From Actinomycetota bacterium (GTDB lineage: Bacteria > Actinomycetota > Thermoleophilia > Solirubrobacterales > JACPNS01), in NCBI GenBank assembly GCA_016213645.1, contig JACQZY010000011.1:1-35900 (forward strand): a DNA stretch of 35,900 bases, in the 5' to 3' direction. The translations under genes were made by a program, and so were the position numbers. Positions 8,467 to 16,848 of the stretch are shown one piece after another (position 1 is the first letter of the stretch; each line of letters opens with the position of its first letter). The notes under the pieces are model-generated. The model did no database searches. It saw only the letters and a list, made by a program, of their open reading frames with translations, and had not been told where the DNA came from.

Positions 8467-9465
8467 ATGATTTACGACAACGATGCAGATCTCTCAAAAC
8501 TTGACGGTAAGACCGTCGCGATCCTCGGTTTTGGATCGCAAGGGCACGCACATGCCCTGAATCTGAAGGATTCCGGCGTAAACGTGGTCGTGGGCCTGCG
8601 CCCGGACTCTTCGTCGGTTGCGAAGGCGGAGGCCGAGGGCCTCAAGGTCGTGGACGTGGCGGAGGCGGCCAGCCTCGGCGACGTGGTGATGATCCTGTTG
8701 CCCGACGAACTGCAGGCAGACCTCTGGAACGAACAAATCAAAGATGGCATCGCGCCGGGCAATTTGTTGATGTTCGCCCACGGATTCGCGATCCACTTCG
8801 ACCAGATCGATCCCGGCGAGGGCGTGGACGTGGCGATGGTCGCGCCAAAGGGTCCCGGTCACTTGGTGCGTTCGCAGTTTGAAGAAGGCGGGGGGGTGCC
8901 CGGCCTGGTCGCGGTGCATCAGGATGCGACGGGCGCCGCGCGCGAGATGGCCCTGGCCTACGCAAAAGGCATCGGCTGCACTCGCGGCGGAGTAATCGAA
9001 ACGTCATTCAAAGACGAAGCCGAGACCGACCTTTTCGGCGAGCAGGCTGTGCTCTGTGGCGGTGCTACCGAGTTGATCATCGCCGGATTCGAGACCTTGG
9101 TGGAGGCCGGCTACGACCCGCGCCTGGCCTACTTTGAGTGCTTGCACGAGATGAAACTAATCGCCGACCTGCTCTACGAAAAGGGCATCAGCGGCATGGA
9201 ATACTCGATCAGCAACACTGCCGAGTACGGCGATCTCACTCGCGGCACGCGCGTGATCGGCCCCGAGAGCCGCGCCGCGATGAAGCAGATTCTCACCGAG
9301 ATTCAGTCGGGCGACTTCGCCCGCGAGTTCATTGCCGAAAACAAAGCCGGCAAGGAGAACTTCGACCGTCTGCGCGGGCAGCACGCCAAGCACCAGATCG
9401 AACAGGTGGGCGGCGAACTGCGCAAGGGCATGGACTGGATCAATACGGAGTTCGACAAGGGCTGA
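8467..9465 (+). CDS. ilvC: Ketol-acid reductoisomerase, class I
   Basis: This NADPH-dependent enzyme isomerises and reduces acetolactate or acetohydroxybutyrate in valine, leucine and isoleucine synthesis. It has 332 residues, the class I (short) length. Motifs include the dinucleotide loop [19 protein letters not shown] near residue 19, the phosphate-binding [27 protein letters not shown], and metal ligands in [13 protein letters not shown] and in the C-terminal helical domain ([10 protein letters not shown]). No acetolactate synthase genes (ilvBN) adjoin it, although ilvBNC is a common arrangement, so ilvC probably has its own promoter. It diverges from the decayed small gene upstream. Confidence 0.97.
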   Translation: MIYDNDADLSKLDGKTVAILGFGSQGHAHALNLKDSGVNVVVGLRPDSSSVAKAEAEGLKVVDVAEAASLGDVVMILLPDELQADLWNEQIKDGIAPGNLLMFAHGFAIHFDQIDPGEGVDVAMVAPKGPGHLVRSQFEEGGGVPGLVAVHQDATGAAREMALAYAKGIGCTRGGVIETSFKDEAETDLFGEQAVLCGGATELIIAGFETLVEAGYDPRLAYFECLHEMKLIADLLYEKGISGMEYSISNTAEYGDLTRGTRVIGPESRAAMKQILTEIQSGDFAREFIAENKAGKENFDRLRGQHAKHQIEQVGGELRKGMDWINTEFDKG

Positions 9466-9487
9466 GTTGTTGGTGAAAGGCGGGAAC

Positions 9488-10159
9488 GTGAACGAAAACG
9501 ACAAGCCACCGTTCCCGCCTTCAGGCGAGCCAGGAAATCGAGACGAGCACGCGGCCTCGGCATCGCAACCGGCCGCACAGCCTCCACAACAGCCGTACCG
9601 GCAGCAACAGGCCTTCCCGCCGCCTGCGCAGCCGTATGGCCAGCAGCCTTACGGGCAACCGACTTATCAGCAGCCGCCCTATCAGCAGCCGCCCTATCAG
9701 CAGCAGGCATACCAACAGCAGCCTTACCAACAGCAGCCCTATTACGGTCAGACCGGTTATTACAACCCGCCGGGCGCCTTTTACGTCTACGACTCGGGGC
9801 CGGACAACGGGCTGGCCGTGGCCAGTCTCACGCTTGGCATCATCGCGATCGCGTTGATGTTCTTTACGGCGGGTTTCAGCGCGCCACTGTCGATCATCTG
9901 TTCGATCGTCGGCGTGATACTGGGTCACAAGGGCAAAAAGGCCGTTGACGAAGGCCGCACGCGCAAGCACAGAGACGTTGCGGTGGCCGGATTTTGGACC
10001 AGCATCGCAGGGGCCATCATCGCGGTTCTGGCGATCGTGTTTTGGGTGCTTTTCATCGCCTACGCGGACACGGCCAGCAGCGCCGACCCTGGCGACGCCG
10101 CCTCGATCGCGCGCGGGATAATCGACGCGCTCACCGGTATGACCCAGCCGCCGCGCTGA
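9488..10159 (+). CDS. Gln/Pro/Tyr-rich DUF4190-like membrane protein
   Basis: 223 residues from the GTG at 9488, with a purine-rich AAAGGCGGG just upstream. Residues 1-95 are low-complexity, with repeats of YQQPPYQQ type; the DNA shows tandem CAGCAGCCGCCCTAT-like units around 9665-9745. Then come two hydrophobic hairpins, LAVASLTLGIIAIALMFF with SIICSIVGVILG, and later GFWTSIAGAIIAVLAIVFWVL, with GHKGKKAVDEGR between them. This matches the small DUF4190 membrane domain common in actinobacteria. The disordered head is probably cytoplasmic. The function is not known. It follows ilvC by 22 bp and could be cotranscribed. Confidence 0.75.
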   Translation: MNENDKPPFPPSGEPGNRDEHAASASQPAAQPPQQPYRQQQAFPPPAQPYGQQPYGQPTYQQPPYQQPPYQQQAYQQQPYQQQPYYGQTGYYNPPGAFYVYDSGPDNGLAVASLTLGIIAIALMFFTAGFSAPLSIICSIVGVILGHKGKKAVDEGRTRKHRDVAVAGFWTSIAGAIIAVLAIVFWVLFIAYADTASSADPGDAASIARGIIDALTGMTQPPR

Positions 10160-10169
10160 GGCGCATCGC

Positions 10170-10175
10170 TATATT
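10170..10175 (+). promoter_or_regulatory. Possible -10 element before the class V aminotransferase
   Basis: TATATT ends 7 nt before the proposed TTG start at 10183. There is no Shine-Dalgarno, so a leaderless transcript would fit. Confidence 0.3.
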
Positions 10176-10182
10176 CGTCCCC

Positions 10183-11364
10183 TTGACGAACTCGCCCTAC
10201 ATCAAGCAGTATCTGATGACCGCCGGCCCCACGCCAGTGCCGCCGAAGGTCTCGCAGGTGATGGCCGAGCCGATCCTGTACCACCGCGCGCCGGCCTTCG
10301 TGCCCGTGTACGCGCGTGTGCTGGACCGCCTCAAAACCGTTTTTGACACATCGAATGATGTGCTCTGCTTCGCTTCGTCGGGTTCTGGCGCGATGGAGAG
10401 CGCGATGGTCAATCTTGTGCACCCCGGCGACAAGATCGTCGTCACCAGCGCCGGCAAGTTCGGCGAGCGATGGAAAGAGCTGGCCGACGCCTACGAGGCC
10501 GACTACACGTACGTAGACGTGGAGTGGGGTACTCAGATTGACCCGGCAGAGGTGGACCGCGCGCTGTCGGACACGCCCGGTGCCGGCGTTGTTTTCACCA
10601 CCCTGAGCGAAACCTCGACCGGTGTGATCCACGACGTCGCCGCGATCGCCGAGATCGCGCACAAGCACGGTGCGCTGATCGTCGTCGACGCCGTATCCGG
10701 CTTGGGGGCCGCCGAACTACACCAGGACGCATGGGGCCTGGACGTGGTTGTTTCCGGCTCGCAGAAAGCCCTGATGTGCCCACCGGGCATGGGCTTCGCC
10801 AGCGTTAGTCAGGCCGCGCTTGACAAGGCCGCCGAGCGCCCGGCCGGCCGTTACTACTTCGACTGGAACAAGACCGCCAAGGGCCAGCGAAAGGATCCGC
10901 CAAGCTCGCCGTTCACGCCGCCGGTCAGTCTCTTCATGGGTCTCGACGTGGCGCTTGACATGATCGTCACCGAAGCTTTGCCGGTCGTTTACGATCGCCA
11001 CCGACTGCTGGGTCGTGCCACGCGCGCGGCCGTCAAGGCGCATGGCATGGAGATTTTCGGCCTGGACGACGAGGCTGCATCGGTCGTCACAGCGGTGAGC
11101 GTGCCCGAGGGCGTGGACGGCGCCGCTGTACCCAAGCTGATGCGCGACAAGTACGGCATCACGATCGCCGGCGGTCAGTCGCAGCTTAAGGGCAAAATTC
11201 TGCGCATCGCACACTGCGGCTACTTCGGCCCGTTCGACATCATCACAACGATCGCCGGCTTGGAAATGGCCATCAACGAACTCGGCGGATCGCTGGAGCT
11301 TGGCGCCGGCGTCGCGGCGGCACAGCGTGTTTTCGCTGACGCCGGTGTGACGGTCGGCGCGTAG
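10183..11364 (+). CDS. Class V aminotransferase, alanine-glyoxylate/phosphoserine type
   Basis: A PLP enzyme of 393 residues from a TTG at 10183 (LTNSPYIKQYLMTAGPTPVPP); an ATG at 10216 is the alternative. The PGPTPVPP-like start, FASSGSGAMESAMVNL, VDAVSGLGA and the Schiff-base lysine in VSGSQKALMCPPG (near residue 195) place it in the AGXT/serine-pyruvate family. The stop is 4 bp before serA, so the two are almost certainly cotranscribed. Similar class V enzymes next to serA occur in other bacteria and archaea without a canonical serC. I therefore infer 3-phosphohydroxypyruvate transamination in serine synthesis, but serine-glyoxylate or alanine-glyoxylate activity cannot be excluded from sequence. 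Confidence 0.85.
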   Translation: MTNSPYIKQYLMTAGPTPVPPKVSQVMAEPILYHRAPAFVPVYARVLDRLKTVFDTSNDVLCFASSGSGAMESAMVNLVHPGDKIVVTSAGKFGERWKELADAYEADYTYVDVEWGTQIDPAEVDRALSDTPGAGVVFTTLSETSTGVIHDVAAIAEIAHKHGALIVVDAVSGLGAAELHQDAWGLDVVVSGSQKALMCPPGMGFASVSQAALDKAAERPAGRYYFDWNKTAKGQRKDPPSSPFTPPVSLFMGLDVALDMIVTEALPVVYDRHRLLGRATRAAVKAHGMEIFGLDDEAASVVTAVSVPEGVDGAAVPKLMRDKYGITIAGGQSQLKGKILRIAHCGYFGPFDIITTIAGLEMAINELGGSLELGAGVAAAQRVFADAGVTVGA

Positions 11365-11368
11365 TCCG

Positions 11369-12967
11369 ATGAGCGACCGCGCCAAGGTCCTGGTCAAGGA
11401 GAAAATCGCCGACGCCGGCGTAGAGCTGCTGCGTCAGAAGTACGACGTGGAAGTCGGCGTCGACTGGTCCGACGAAGAATTGAATGGCCGAATCGGCGAG
11501 TTCGATGCGCTCCTGGTGCGCTCGGCGACCCAGGTGGACGCCGCGCTGATCGACCTGGCGGGCAACCTAAAAGTGATCGGCCGCGCCGGAGTGGGCGTTG
11601 ACAACATCGACGTCCCTGCCGCCACCCAGCGCGGAATCATCGTCGCCAATGCCCCTGAGAGCAACATCATCACCGCCGCCGAACACACGATGGCACTGCT
11701 CACGGCCGTCGCGCGAAACGTGCCCCAAGCGCATGCCGCGCTGGTCGACGGCGAATGGGCCCGCTCGAAGTACGGCGGCGTGGAGCTTTACGAAAAGACT
11801 TTGGGCGTACTTGGCTTCGGTCGTATCGGCCAGCTGGTCGCCGCCCGTGCGAAGGCCTTCGGAATGGAGATCGTCGGCTACGACCCGTTTGTCAGCGCAG
11901 AGCGTTTCCGGGAACTGGGCGCCACCAAGGCCGAGACCCCCGAAGACCTCTACGCGGTCGCCGATTTTCTGACGATCCATCTGCCCAACACTCCGGAAAC
12001 CAAGGGCTTCCTGGGGGCGGACGCTTTCTCGAAGATGAAGCCGAGCGCCCGAGTGCTGAACGTCGCGCGTGGCGGATTGATCGATTACGACGCGTTGTAC
12101 GAGGCCCTGAAGAGCGGAGAGATCGCCGGTGCCGCGTTGGACGTGTTTCCCAGCGAGCCGATGACCGAATCGCCGCTGTTTGAGTTGGACAACGTCGTTG
12201 TTACCCCGCATCTCGGGGCCAGCACCACTGAAGCGCAGGACCGCGCCGGCGTGCAGACCGCCGAGCAGATCGATGCCGCGCTGAGCGGCGGATTCGTCAG
12301 CAACGCCGTGAACATCCCGAAGGTGGGGGCGGAGGATCTGGCGATCCTGGAGCCGTTCATTCCTTTGGCCGGCCGTCTTGGCCGATTGGCCGTGTCTCTG
12401 GCCGAACACGGATCGCTGGACCACATTGACGTATCCGTCGAAGGGGCGCTCGCCAACTTTGACACTCGCCTGCTGACGGTGGCGGTGCTGAAGGGCGCGC
12501 TCGAAGGTCACACCGAGGAACAGGTCAACCTTGTGAACGCCCCGGCTCTGGCCGAGACTCGCGGCATCAGCGTCACCGAATCCAGCACAACCCATTCGGA
12601 AGATTTCACCGAGTTGATCAAGGTCTCGGTGCGCACCAACGGTGAAACAATCGAGGTGGGGGGCACGGGTCTTGGCCCTAAGAACCGCCCTCGTCTGGTG
12701 CTTGTCTACGGTCAGGACTTCAACCTCGAATTTGCCGACCACATCGCCTTCTTCCGCTACGAAGACCGTCCTGGGATGCTCGGCCGCGTAGGCACAATTT
12801 TCGGCGAGTCGGGCGTGAACATCGACAACGCGGTGGTAGGCGCCGGCGGCGAGGGCGAAGGCGCGGTACTGGCCGTCACGTCGCAGCAGGAGATTCCGCA
12901 GCAGTTGATCGACGAAATCCTCAAGCTCGACGGCTTTCGCGACGGTCACGTAGTTACTTTCGCCTGA
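11369..12967 (+). CDS. serA: D-3-phosphoglycerate dehydrogenase
   Basis: This enzyme catalyses the first committed step of serine synthesis. It has 532 residues, the long form with an extra regulatory domain. The catalytic part shows GRAGVGVDNID, the NAD loop VLGFGRIGQLVAARAKAFGM near residue 148, NVARGGLIDYDAL, ALDVFPSEP and the catalytic histidine in TPHLGAST. After it comes an allosteric substrate-binding domain (about 320-450), then a C-terminal ACT domain (FRYEDRPGMLGRVGTIFGESGVNID), so feedback control by serine is likely. It is coupled to the aminotransferase upstream, giving two consecutive serine-pathway steps in one transcript. Confidence 0.96.
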   Translation: MSDRAKVLVKEKIADAGVELLRQKYDVEVGVDWSDEELNGRIGEFDALLVRSATQVDAALIDLAGNLKVIGRAGVGVDNIDVPAATQRGIIVANAPESNIITAAEHTMALLTAVARNVPQAHAALVDGEWARSKYGGVELYEKTLGVLGFGRIGQLVAARAKAFGMEIVGYDPFVSAERFRELGATKAETPEDLYAVADFLTIHLPNTPETKGFLGADAFSKMKPSARVLNVARGGLIDYDALYEALKSGEIAGAALDVFPSEPMTESPLFELDNVVVTPHLGASTTEAQDRAGVQTAEQIDAALSGGFVSNAVNIPKVGAEDLAILEPFIPLAGRLGRLAVSLAEHGSLDHIDVSVEGALANFDTRLLTVAVLKGALEGHTEEQVNLVNAPALAETRGISVTESSTTHSEDFTELIKVSVRTNGETIEVGGTGLGPKNRPRLVLVYGQDFNLEFADHIAFFRYEDRPGMLGRVGTIFGESGVNIDNAVVGAGGEGEGAVLAVTSQQEIPQQLIDEILKLDGFRDGHVVTFA

Positions 12968-13068
12968 CGCCCGGTCGGGCTTCTCGCCGGTTTACTGAAA
13001 CCGCATTCGGATGTGTACACGGCGCTGGTACGTCTTGCTCGGCGTGGTCGAGGACGGTGCAACGCCTC

Positions 13069-13087
13069 GATTAGTAATCGACTAATC
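13069..13087. promoter_or_regulatory. Inverted repeat upstream of hipB, possible operator
   Basis: GATTAGT-AATCG-ACTAATC is a perfect 7-bp inverted repeat in a locally AT-rich stretch. It lies about 24 bp upstream of the possible -35 box of hipB. HipB-type antitoxins repress their own promoters through such palindromes. Confidence 0.5.
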
Positions 13088-13098
13088 CACAATATCAC

Positions 13099-13151
13099 AT
13101 GCATTACAGCGTGAACCGAACCTAATACACGATATATTATGCGTAATGCAT
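13099..13151. promoter_or_regulatory. hipBA promoter between 9-bp inverted half-sites
   Basis: ATGCATTAC (13099-13107) and GTAATGCAT (13143-13151) are perfect inverted copies 44 bp apart, about four helical turns. Between them lie a possible -35 box GTGAAC (13111-13116) and a -10 box TATTAT (13135-13140). The right half-site contains the hipB ATG (13146). With the -10 box ending 5 nt before the ATG and no Shine-Dalgarno, the hipB message is probably leaderless, and a repressor bound there would cover the transcription start. Confidence 0.5.
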
Positions 13152-13499
13152 GAATACGAGACAGCCAGCGACGAAGATGTCGTCGTCGCTCTCGGCGCTC
13201 GCGCCGCCGCAGAACGCATCGCACACAGCCTCACTCAGGCCGCGCTCGCGCGTGAGGCCGGCCTGCATCGAAACACGGTAGAGAGATTCGAATCCGGCAA
13301 GTCGGTGTCACTGGTGAACCTGGTCCGCATTCTGCGTGCTTTGGGAATGGTGGACCGGCTCGATGCAGTATTTCCCGCGCCGGACCTGGCGCCGGTGGAG
13401 ATGCTTCGGCACGCCGGGCGCCCTAAGCGCCGAGTGCGCGCGTCGGGCAAGACTCCGCCGCACACCCGGCCCTGGCGCTGGGACGATGCAGGTGATTGA
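13146..13499 (+). CDS. hipB: HipB-like XRE-family antitoxin
   Basis: 117 residues. A helix-turn-helix spans about residues 15-75: GARAAAERIAHSLTQAALAREAGLHRNTVERFESGKSVSLVNLVRILRALGM in outline, with the usual Q-alanine turn and the SGKS loop. The tail is basic and proline-rich (GRPKRRVRASGKTPPHTRPW), as in antitoxin tails that contact the toxin. It is followed at once by a HipA-family kinase, with the stop at 13497-13499 and the hipA ATG at 13502. This layout is the standard hipBA order, where HipB represses the operon and neutralises HipA. The gene symbol rests on architecture. Confidence 0.8.
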   Translation: MHEYETASDEDVVVALGARAAAERIAHSLTQAALAREAGLHRNTVERFESGKSVSLVNLVRILRALGMVDRLDAVFPAPDLAPVEMLRHAGRPKRRVRASGKTPPHTRPWRWDDAGD

Positions 13500-13501
13500 C
13501 G

Positions 13502-14806
13502 ATGGCCCCCGTGCTCGAAGTCAGGCTTTGGGGTCGCACGATCGGAGCGGTCGCTATGCATACGAGCGGCGCCTACGCGGTGTTTCAATACGATCGCGAA
13601 TTCGCCGAATCGGGCATAGAGGTGTCTCCCTTGACGATGCCCTTGAGGACGCGGCCGTACAGCTTTCCGCAACTGCCGCCGGAGACGTTTCGTGGACTGC
13701 CCGGCCTATTGGCCGATTCGCTCCCGGATCGCTTCGGCAACGCGTTGATCGACGCCTGGATTGAGTCTCGAAACGCATCCGGCACACAGACCGGCCTGGA
13801 TCGTCTTGCATATGTCGGCCGGCGGGGCATGGGCGCTCTGGAATACCGCCCCGCCAAGGGACCAAGGAGTTCCGAACGGACGGTAGATGTGGATGAGCTT
13901 CGACGGGTCGCGTCGGAGGTGTTGACCCAAAGGGAGCGATTCGTCACGTCGCTTCGAGGCAAGCGGGTCAGCGCCGGGGTTCGCGACATCCTGCGCGTCG
14001 GGACGTCGGCGGGCGGCGCCCGGGCCAAGGCGGTCGTCGCGTGGAACCCGGACACGGGTGAGCTGCGATCCGGCCAGGTCGTGGCCCCGGCGGGGTTTCA
14101 GCATTGGATCATCAAGTTCGACGGCGTAAGCGGCAATCGTGACCGCGAATTAGATGATCCGGACGGCTTCGGCGCGATCGAGTACGCCTATCACCTGATG
14201 GCCGCGCAGGCCGGAGTGGAGATGTCGGAGTGTCGCCTGCTTGAGGAAGCGGGACGCAGTCACTTCATGACTCGCCGCTTTGACCGCACCGCCTCAGGCG
14301 GCAAGCTTCACATGCAGACCCTCGGCGCGCTTGCCCACCTCGACTACAACCAGCCGCGAATCCACTCCTACGAACACGCGCTGTCTGTCGCCCGAAACCT
14401 GCATCTGCCCGCCGAACAGCGCGAACAGCTTTTCCTGCGCATGATCTTCAACATCGTCGCCCGCAACCAGGACGACCACGTCAAAAACATCGCCTTTCTG
14501 ATGAACAAGACGGGAGCATGGAGCCTGGCTCCGGCTTACGACCTCACGTTTGCCTATAACCCCGGCGGCCCATGGACCGGCGTCCATCAAATGTCTGTCA
14601 ACGGCAGATTCGACGAAATCCGACTAGAGGATCTGCGGGCCTGCGCCGTGCTGGCATCGCTTCCCCGCAACCTCCCGCGGAACGCGTTCGAAGCGGTGAG
14701 GGAGGCAGTGAAGGGCTGGCCGGAACTCGCCGCGCTCGCGGGAGTGCCGGAGCGGCAGGTCTCGGCGATAGGACGACTCCATCGGATGGAGTTGACGAAG
14801 GATTGA
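13502..14806 (+). CDS. hipA: HipA-family serine/threonine kinase toxin
   Basis: 434 residues, the usual HipA length. The N-subdomain includes LWGRTIGAV and FRGLPGLLADSLPDRFGNALIDAW. The glycine-rich ATP loop GTSAGGARAKAVVAW is near residue 167, the catalytic loop NIVARNQDDHVKNIAF near 320 and the metal-binding segment APAYDLTFAY near 345. All key catalytic residues (D, N, D) are present, so the protein should be active. The E. coli relative phosphorylates glutamyl-tRNA synthetase and causes growth arrest; the target here is unknown. An in-frame TTG at 13496 would overlap hipB by 4 nt, but the ATG is preferred. Confidence 0.9.
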   Translation: MAPVLEVRLWGRTIGAVAMHTSGAYAVFQYDREFAESGIEVSPLTMPLRTRPYSFPQLPPETFRGLPGLLADSLPDRFGNALIDAWIESRNASGTQTGLDRLAYVGRRGMGALEYRPAKGPRSSERTVDVDELRRVASEVLTQRERFVTSLRGKRVSAGVRDILRVGTSAGGARAKAVVAWNPDTGELRSGQVVAPAGFQHWIIKFDGVSGNRDRELDDPDGFGAIEYAYHLMAAQAGVEMSECRLLEEAGRSHFMTRRFDRTASGGKLHMQTLGALAHLDYNQPRIHSYEHALSVARNLHLPAEQREQLFLRMIFNIVARNQDDHVKNIAFLMNKTGAWSLAPAYDLTFAYNPGGPWTGVHQMSVNGRFDEIRLEDLRACAVLASLPRNLPRNAFEAVREAVKGWPELAALAGVPERQVSAIGRLHRMELTKD

Positions 14807-14919
14807 CGAGTCGTCACCCGGAAATTCGACTGTCGCCATGGTACGGGAGGGGCAATGGAACGCGAACGAACGATTTCGAGGCCAAGCCCATTGGCCGGCG
14901 CGTCAATCCGATTGTCCGT

Positions 14920-14925
14920 TAAACT
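14920..14925 (+). promoter_or_regulatory. Possible -10 element of the leuA leader transcript
   Basis: TAAACT ends 7 nt before the GTG of the leucine leader peptide, the same spacing as before ilvC and the class V aminotransferase. No good -35 box lies at 16-18 bp. Confidence 0.3.
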
Positions 14926-14932
14926 GGCACAA

Positions 14933-14986
14933 GTGGCGCGCAACCTGAACCTTCTGCTTCTCCTCCTTCTCCCTTCGGGGAGCTAA
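14933..14986 (+). CDS. leuA leader peptide, leucine-rich
   Basis: A 17-codon ORF starting GTG and ending TAA encodes VARNLNLLLLLLLPSGS, with eight leucines, seven of them consecutive (CTT CTG CTT CTC CTC CTT CTC). It ends 76 nt before leuA. Leucine-rich leader peptides before leuA are known in actinobacteria and report leucine-tRNA charging by ribosome stalling. The leucine codons at 14957-14971 are also complementary to the leuA Shine-Dalgarno region (15043-15057). The end of the ORF forms CTCCC-TTCG-GGGAG (14969-14982), a hairpin with a stable UUCG loop. There is no Shine-Dalgarno for the leader itself. Confidence 0.85.
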   Translation: MARNLNLLLLLLLPSGS

Positions 14987-15057
14987 CTACACGCGCGCGG
15001 CCGCAAGGGCCGCCACACACCACCGCGAATAGGTTTGAATGAGAGAAAGAGGAGAGG
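14957..15057 (+). promoter_or_regulatory. leuA translation attenuator: leucine codons pair with the Shine-Dalgarno
   Basis: CTTCTCCTCCTTCTC (14957-14971) faces GAGAAAGAGGAGAGG (15043-15057). Thirteen Watson-Crick pairs, one G-U pair and one A-C mismatch occur over 15 positions. The paired segment includes the whole GAGGAGAGG ribosome-binding site of leuA. A small GC hairpin (GCGGCC/GGCCGC) lies between the arms, without a T-run, so translational rather than intrinsic transcriptional control is favoured. Confidence 0.65.
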
Positions 15058-15062
15058 TTGCA

Positions 15063-16679
15063 ATGACTGATGATGTACAGCAAAGCGAGACGCAAAGCGG
15101 TGATCCGGCCGACCGCGTAAAGATCTTCGACACCACGCTGCGCGACGGCGAGCAGTCGCCGGGCATTTCGCTCAACGCTCAGGAGAAGCTGGAGATCGCC
15201 CAGCAGCTTTCGCGGCTGAACGTGGACATCATCGAGGCCGGTTTTCCGATCACCTCTCCCGGCGACTTCGAGGCCGTGCAGATGATCGCCCGGAACGTTG
15301 AGGGACCGGTGATCTGCGCACTTGCGCGCACGGGGTTTCAGGACATCGACGCCGCTTGGAACGCGATCAAGGACAGTGAGCGTCCGCGCATCCACACCTT
15401 TATCGCCACCAGCGACCTGCACATCGAGCGCAAGCTGCGCACCACACGCGAAGACGTGCTGGGGCAGGCCAAGGCGGCCGTCGCGCATGCGCGTCAGTAC
15501 ACAGACGATGTTGAGTTCTCTCCGGAGGACGGCTCCCGAAGCGACGTCGACTTCATGGCCGAGGTGGTAAAGGCGGCGATCGACGAGGGTGCGACCACGA
15601 TCAACATTCCCGACACCACCGGATATGCAATTCCGGAGGAGTACGCCGAGATCCTGCGTGGTCTCTACGAGCGCGTGCCCGATCTGCACAAAGTCACACT
15701 CTCCACGCATTGTCACCAGGATCTCGGTCTGGCCGTGGCCAATTCTTTCGCCGGTGTGTTGGCCGGCGCGCGGCAGGTCGAGTGCGCGGTCAACGGCATC
15801 GGCGAGCGCGCGGGCAACGCGTCGCTCGAAGAGTTCGTGATGCTGCTGCACACGCGCCGGCCCGCCGTTGGCGTGTGGACCGGCATCAAGACGCGCGAGC
15901 TCTCCCGCACCAGCCGCCTGGTCAGCCGTCTGACCGGTTATCCGGTCCAGCCAAACAAGGCGATCGTCGGTCGAAACGCCTTCGCGCATGAGGCCGGCAT
16001 TCACCAGGACGGCGTGCTGAAGGAGCGCCGCACCTACGAGATCATGGACGCAGAGACCGTCGGTCTCGCAAGTAATGCATTGGTGCTGGGCAAGCACTCC
16101 GGCCGCCACGCGCTGAAGAACGCGTTAGAGGAACTGGGTTACAAGATCGACGGTGAAACGCTCAACCAGGCATTCAAGCGCTTCAAGGAGATCGCAGACC
16201 GCAAGAAGGAAGTCACCGCGATGGACCTCGAAGCGATTGTCTCCGACGAACTGCGCGACGACACACGTGCGTACTCGTTCGACTGGTTCGATCTGCACAC
16301 CAGCAGCGATGGAGAGCCCAAGGCCCAGGTGAAGGTCACGAAGCCTGACGGTGAACAGGTGGAAGGTCACGGCACCGGCGACGGCTCAATCGACGCGATC
16401 TTCGCGGCGATCAACGACGCGACCGGGCTGACGGCGCGTCTGGCCGAGTATCGCGTGGAAGCCGTGACCAGCGGCCAGGATGCGATCGGCGAGGTTTCAG
16501 TGGTGATTGAGGTCGACGGTCGCATGGCGGCCGGTCAAGGGGTCTCCACCGACACCGTCCAGGCCAGTGGTCGCGCGTACGCCCGTGCCCTCACCAACGT
16601 CGAACGCCGACGCGGGGTGGTTGACGAAGCGGAGGGAGCGGCAGCATCGGCCGCTGCGCCCAATCATGCGGTGCCGTAA
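15063..16679 (+). CDS. leuA: 2-isopropylmalate synthase
   Basis: Condenses acetyl-CoA with 2-oxoisovalerate, the entry to leucine synthesis. The ATG at 15063 has AGGAGAGG 5 nt upstream and gives 538 residues. The catalytic TIM barrel starts IFDTTLRDGEQSPGISL near residue 20 and carries STHCHQDLGLAVANS near residue 215 (metal-binding histidines) and NGIGERAGNASLEE. After a linker with HEAGIHQDG and LGKHSGRHAL comes the C-terminal leucine-binding regulatory domain (about 400-520), so feedback inhibition is expected. It stands alone, apart from leuCDB, and is controlled by its own leader peptide. Confidence 0.97.
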   Translation: MTDDVQQSETQSGDPADRVKIFDTTLRDGEQSPGISLNAQEKLEIAQQLSRLNVDIIEAGFPITSPGDFEAVQMIARNVEGPVICALARTGFQDIDAAWNAIKDSERPRIHTFIATSDLHIERKLRTTREDVLGQAKAAVAHARQYTDDVEFSPEDGSRSDVDFMAEVVKAAIDEGATTINIPDTTGYAIPEEYAEILRGLYERVPDLHKVTLSTHCHQDLGLAVANSFAGVLAGARQVECAVNGIGERAGNASLEEFVMLLHTRRPAVGVWTGIKTRELSRTSRLVSRLTGYPVQPNKAIVGRNAFAHEAGIHQDGVLKERRTYEIMDAETVGLASNALVLGKHSGRHALKNALEELGYKIDGETLNQAFKRFKEIADRKKEVTAMDLEAIVSDELRDDTRAYSFDWFDLHTSSDGEPKAQVKVTKPDGEQVEGHGTGDGSIDAIFAAINDATGLTARLAEYRVEAVTSGQDAIGEVSVVIEVDGRMAAGQGVSTDTVQASGRAYARALTNVERRRGVVDEAEGAAASAAAPNHAVP

Positions 16680-16848
16680 TCGGCGGTCGAGCCGGAAGCC
16701 GAGCTGATCGAGGGATTTAGAAACGAAGGCGGTGGCGAAATTGATCGCCTGCCGGGGTATACGGCTATTTCCTTTTTGTAAGCATGATCACCCCAGGTGT
16801 GCGACGACGGGTTACGAATCGTGGATTACGACCCTAGGCCGAAACTGC
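16680..16848. other. Intergenic stretch after leuA
   Basis: No gene is seen. A weak hairpin around 16729-16755 (GGCGA/TCGCC core) followed by TTTCCTTTTTG at 16769-16779 could be a poor leuA terminator. The stronger hairpin at 16932-16961 may serve instead. Confidence 0.4.

Noticed and set aside
9655-9745. Short direct repeats as a possible CRISPR or VNTR
   Set aside because: They are in-frame codon repeats of the Gln/Pro/Tyr-rich head of a protein, without spacers.
11567-12949. A 460-codon open frame opposite serA, and similar long frames opposite leuC, leuA, the repeat protein and argH
   Set aside because: They are antisense to secure genes in high-GC DNA, where third-position bias keeps such frames open. 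Their products are low-complexity (His/Arg/Ala-rich) and match no family.
16772-16800. GTGATCATGC on the minus strand, similar to the core of the microprotein genes, as a third copy
   Set aside because: Only about 10 bases match, the frame stops after a few codons, and there is no properly placed Shine-Dalgarno.
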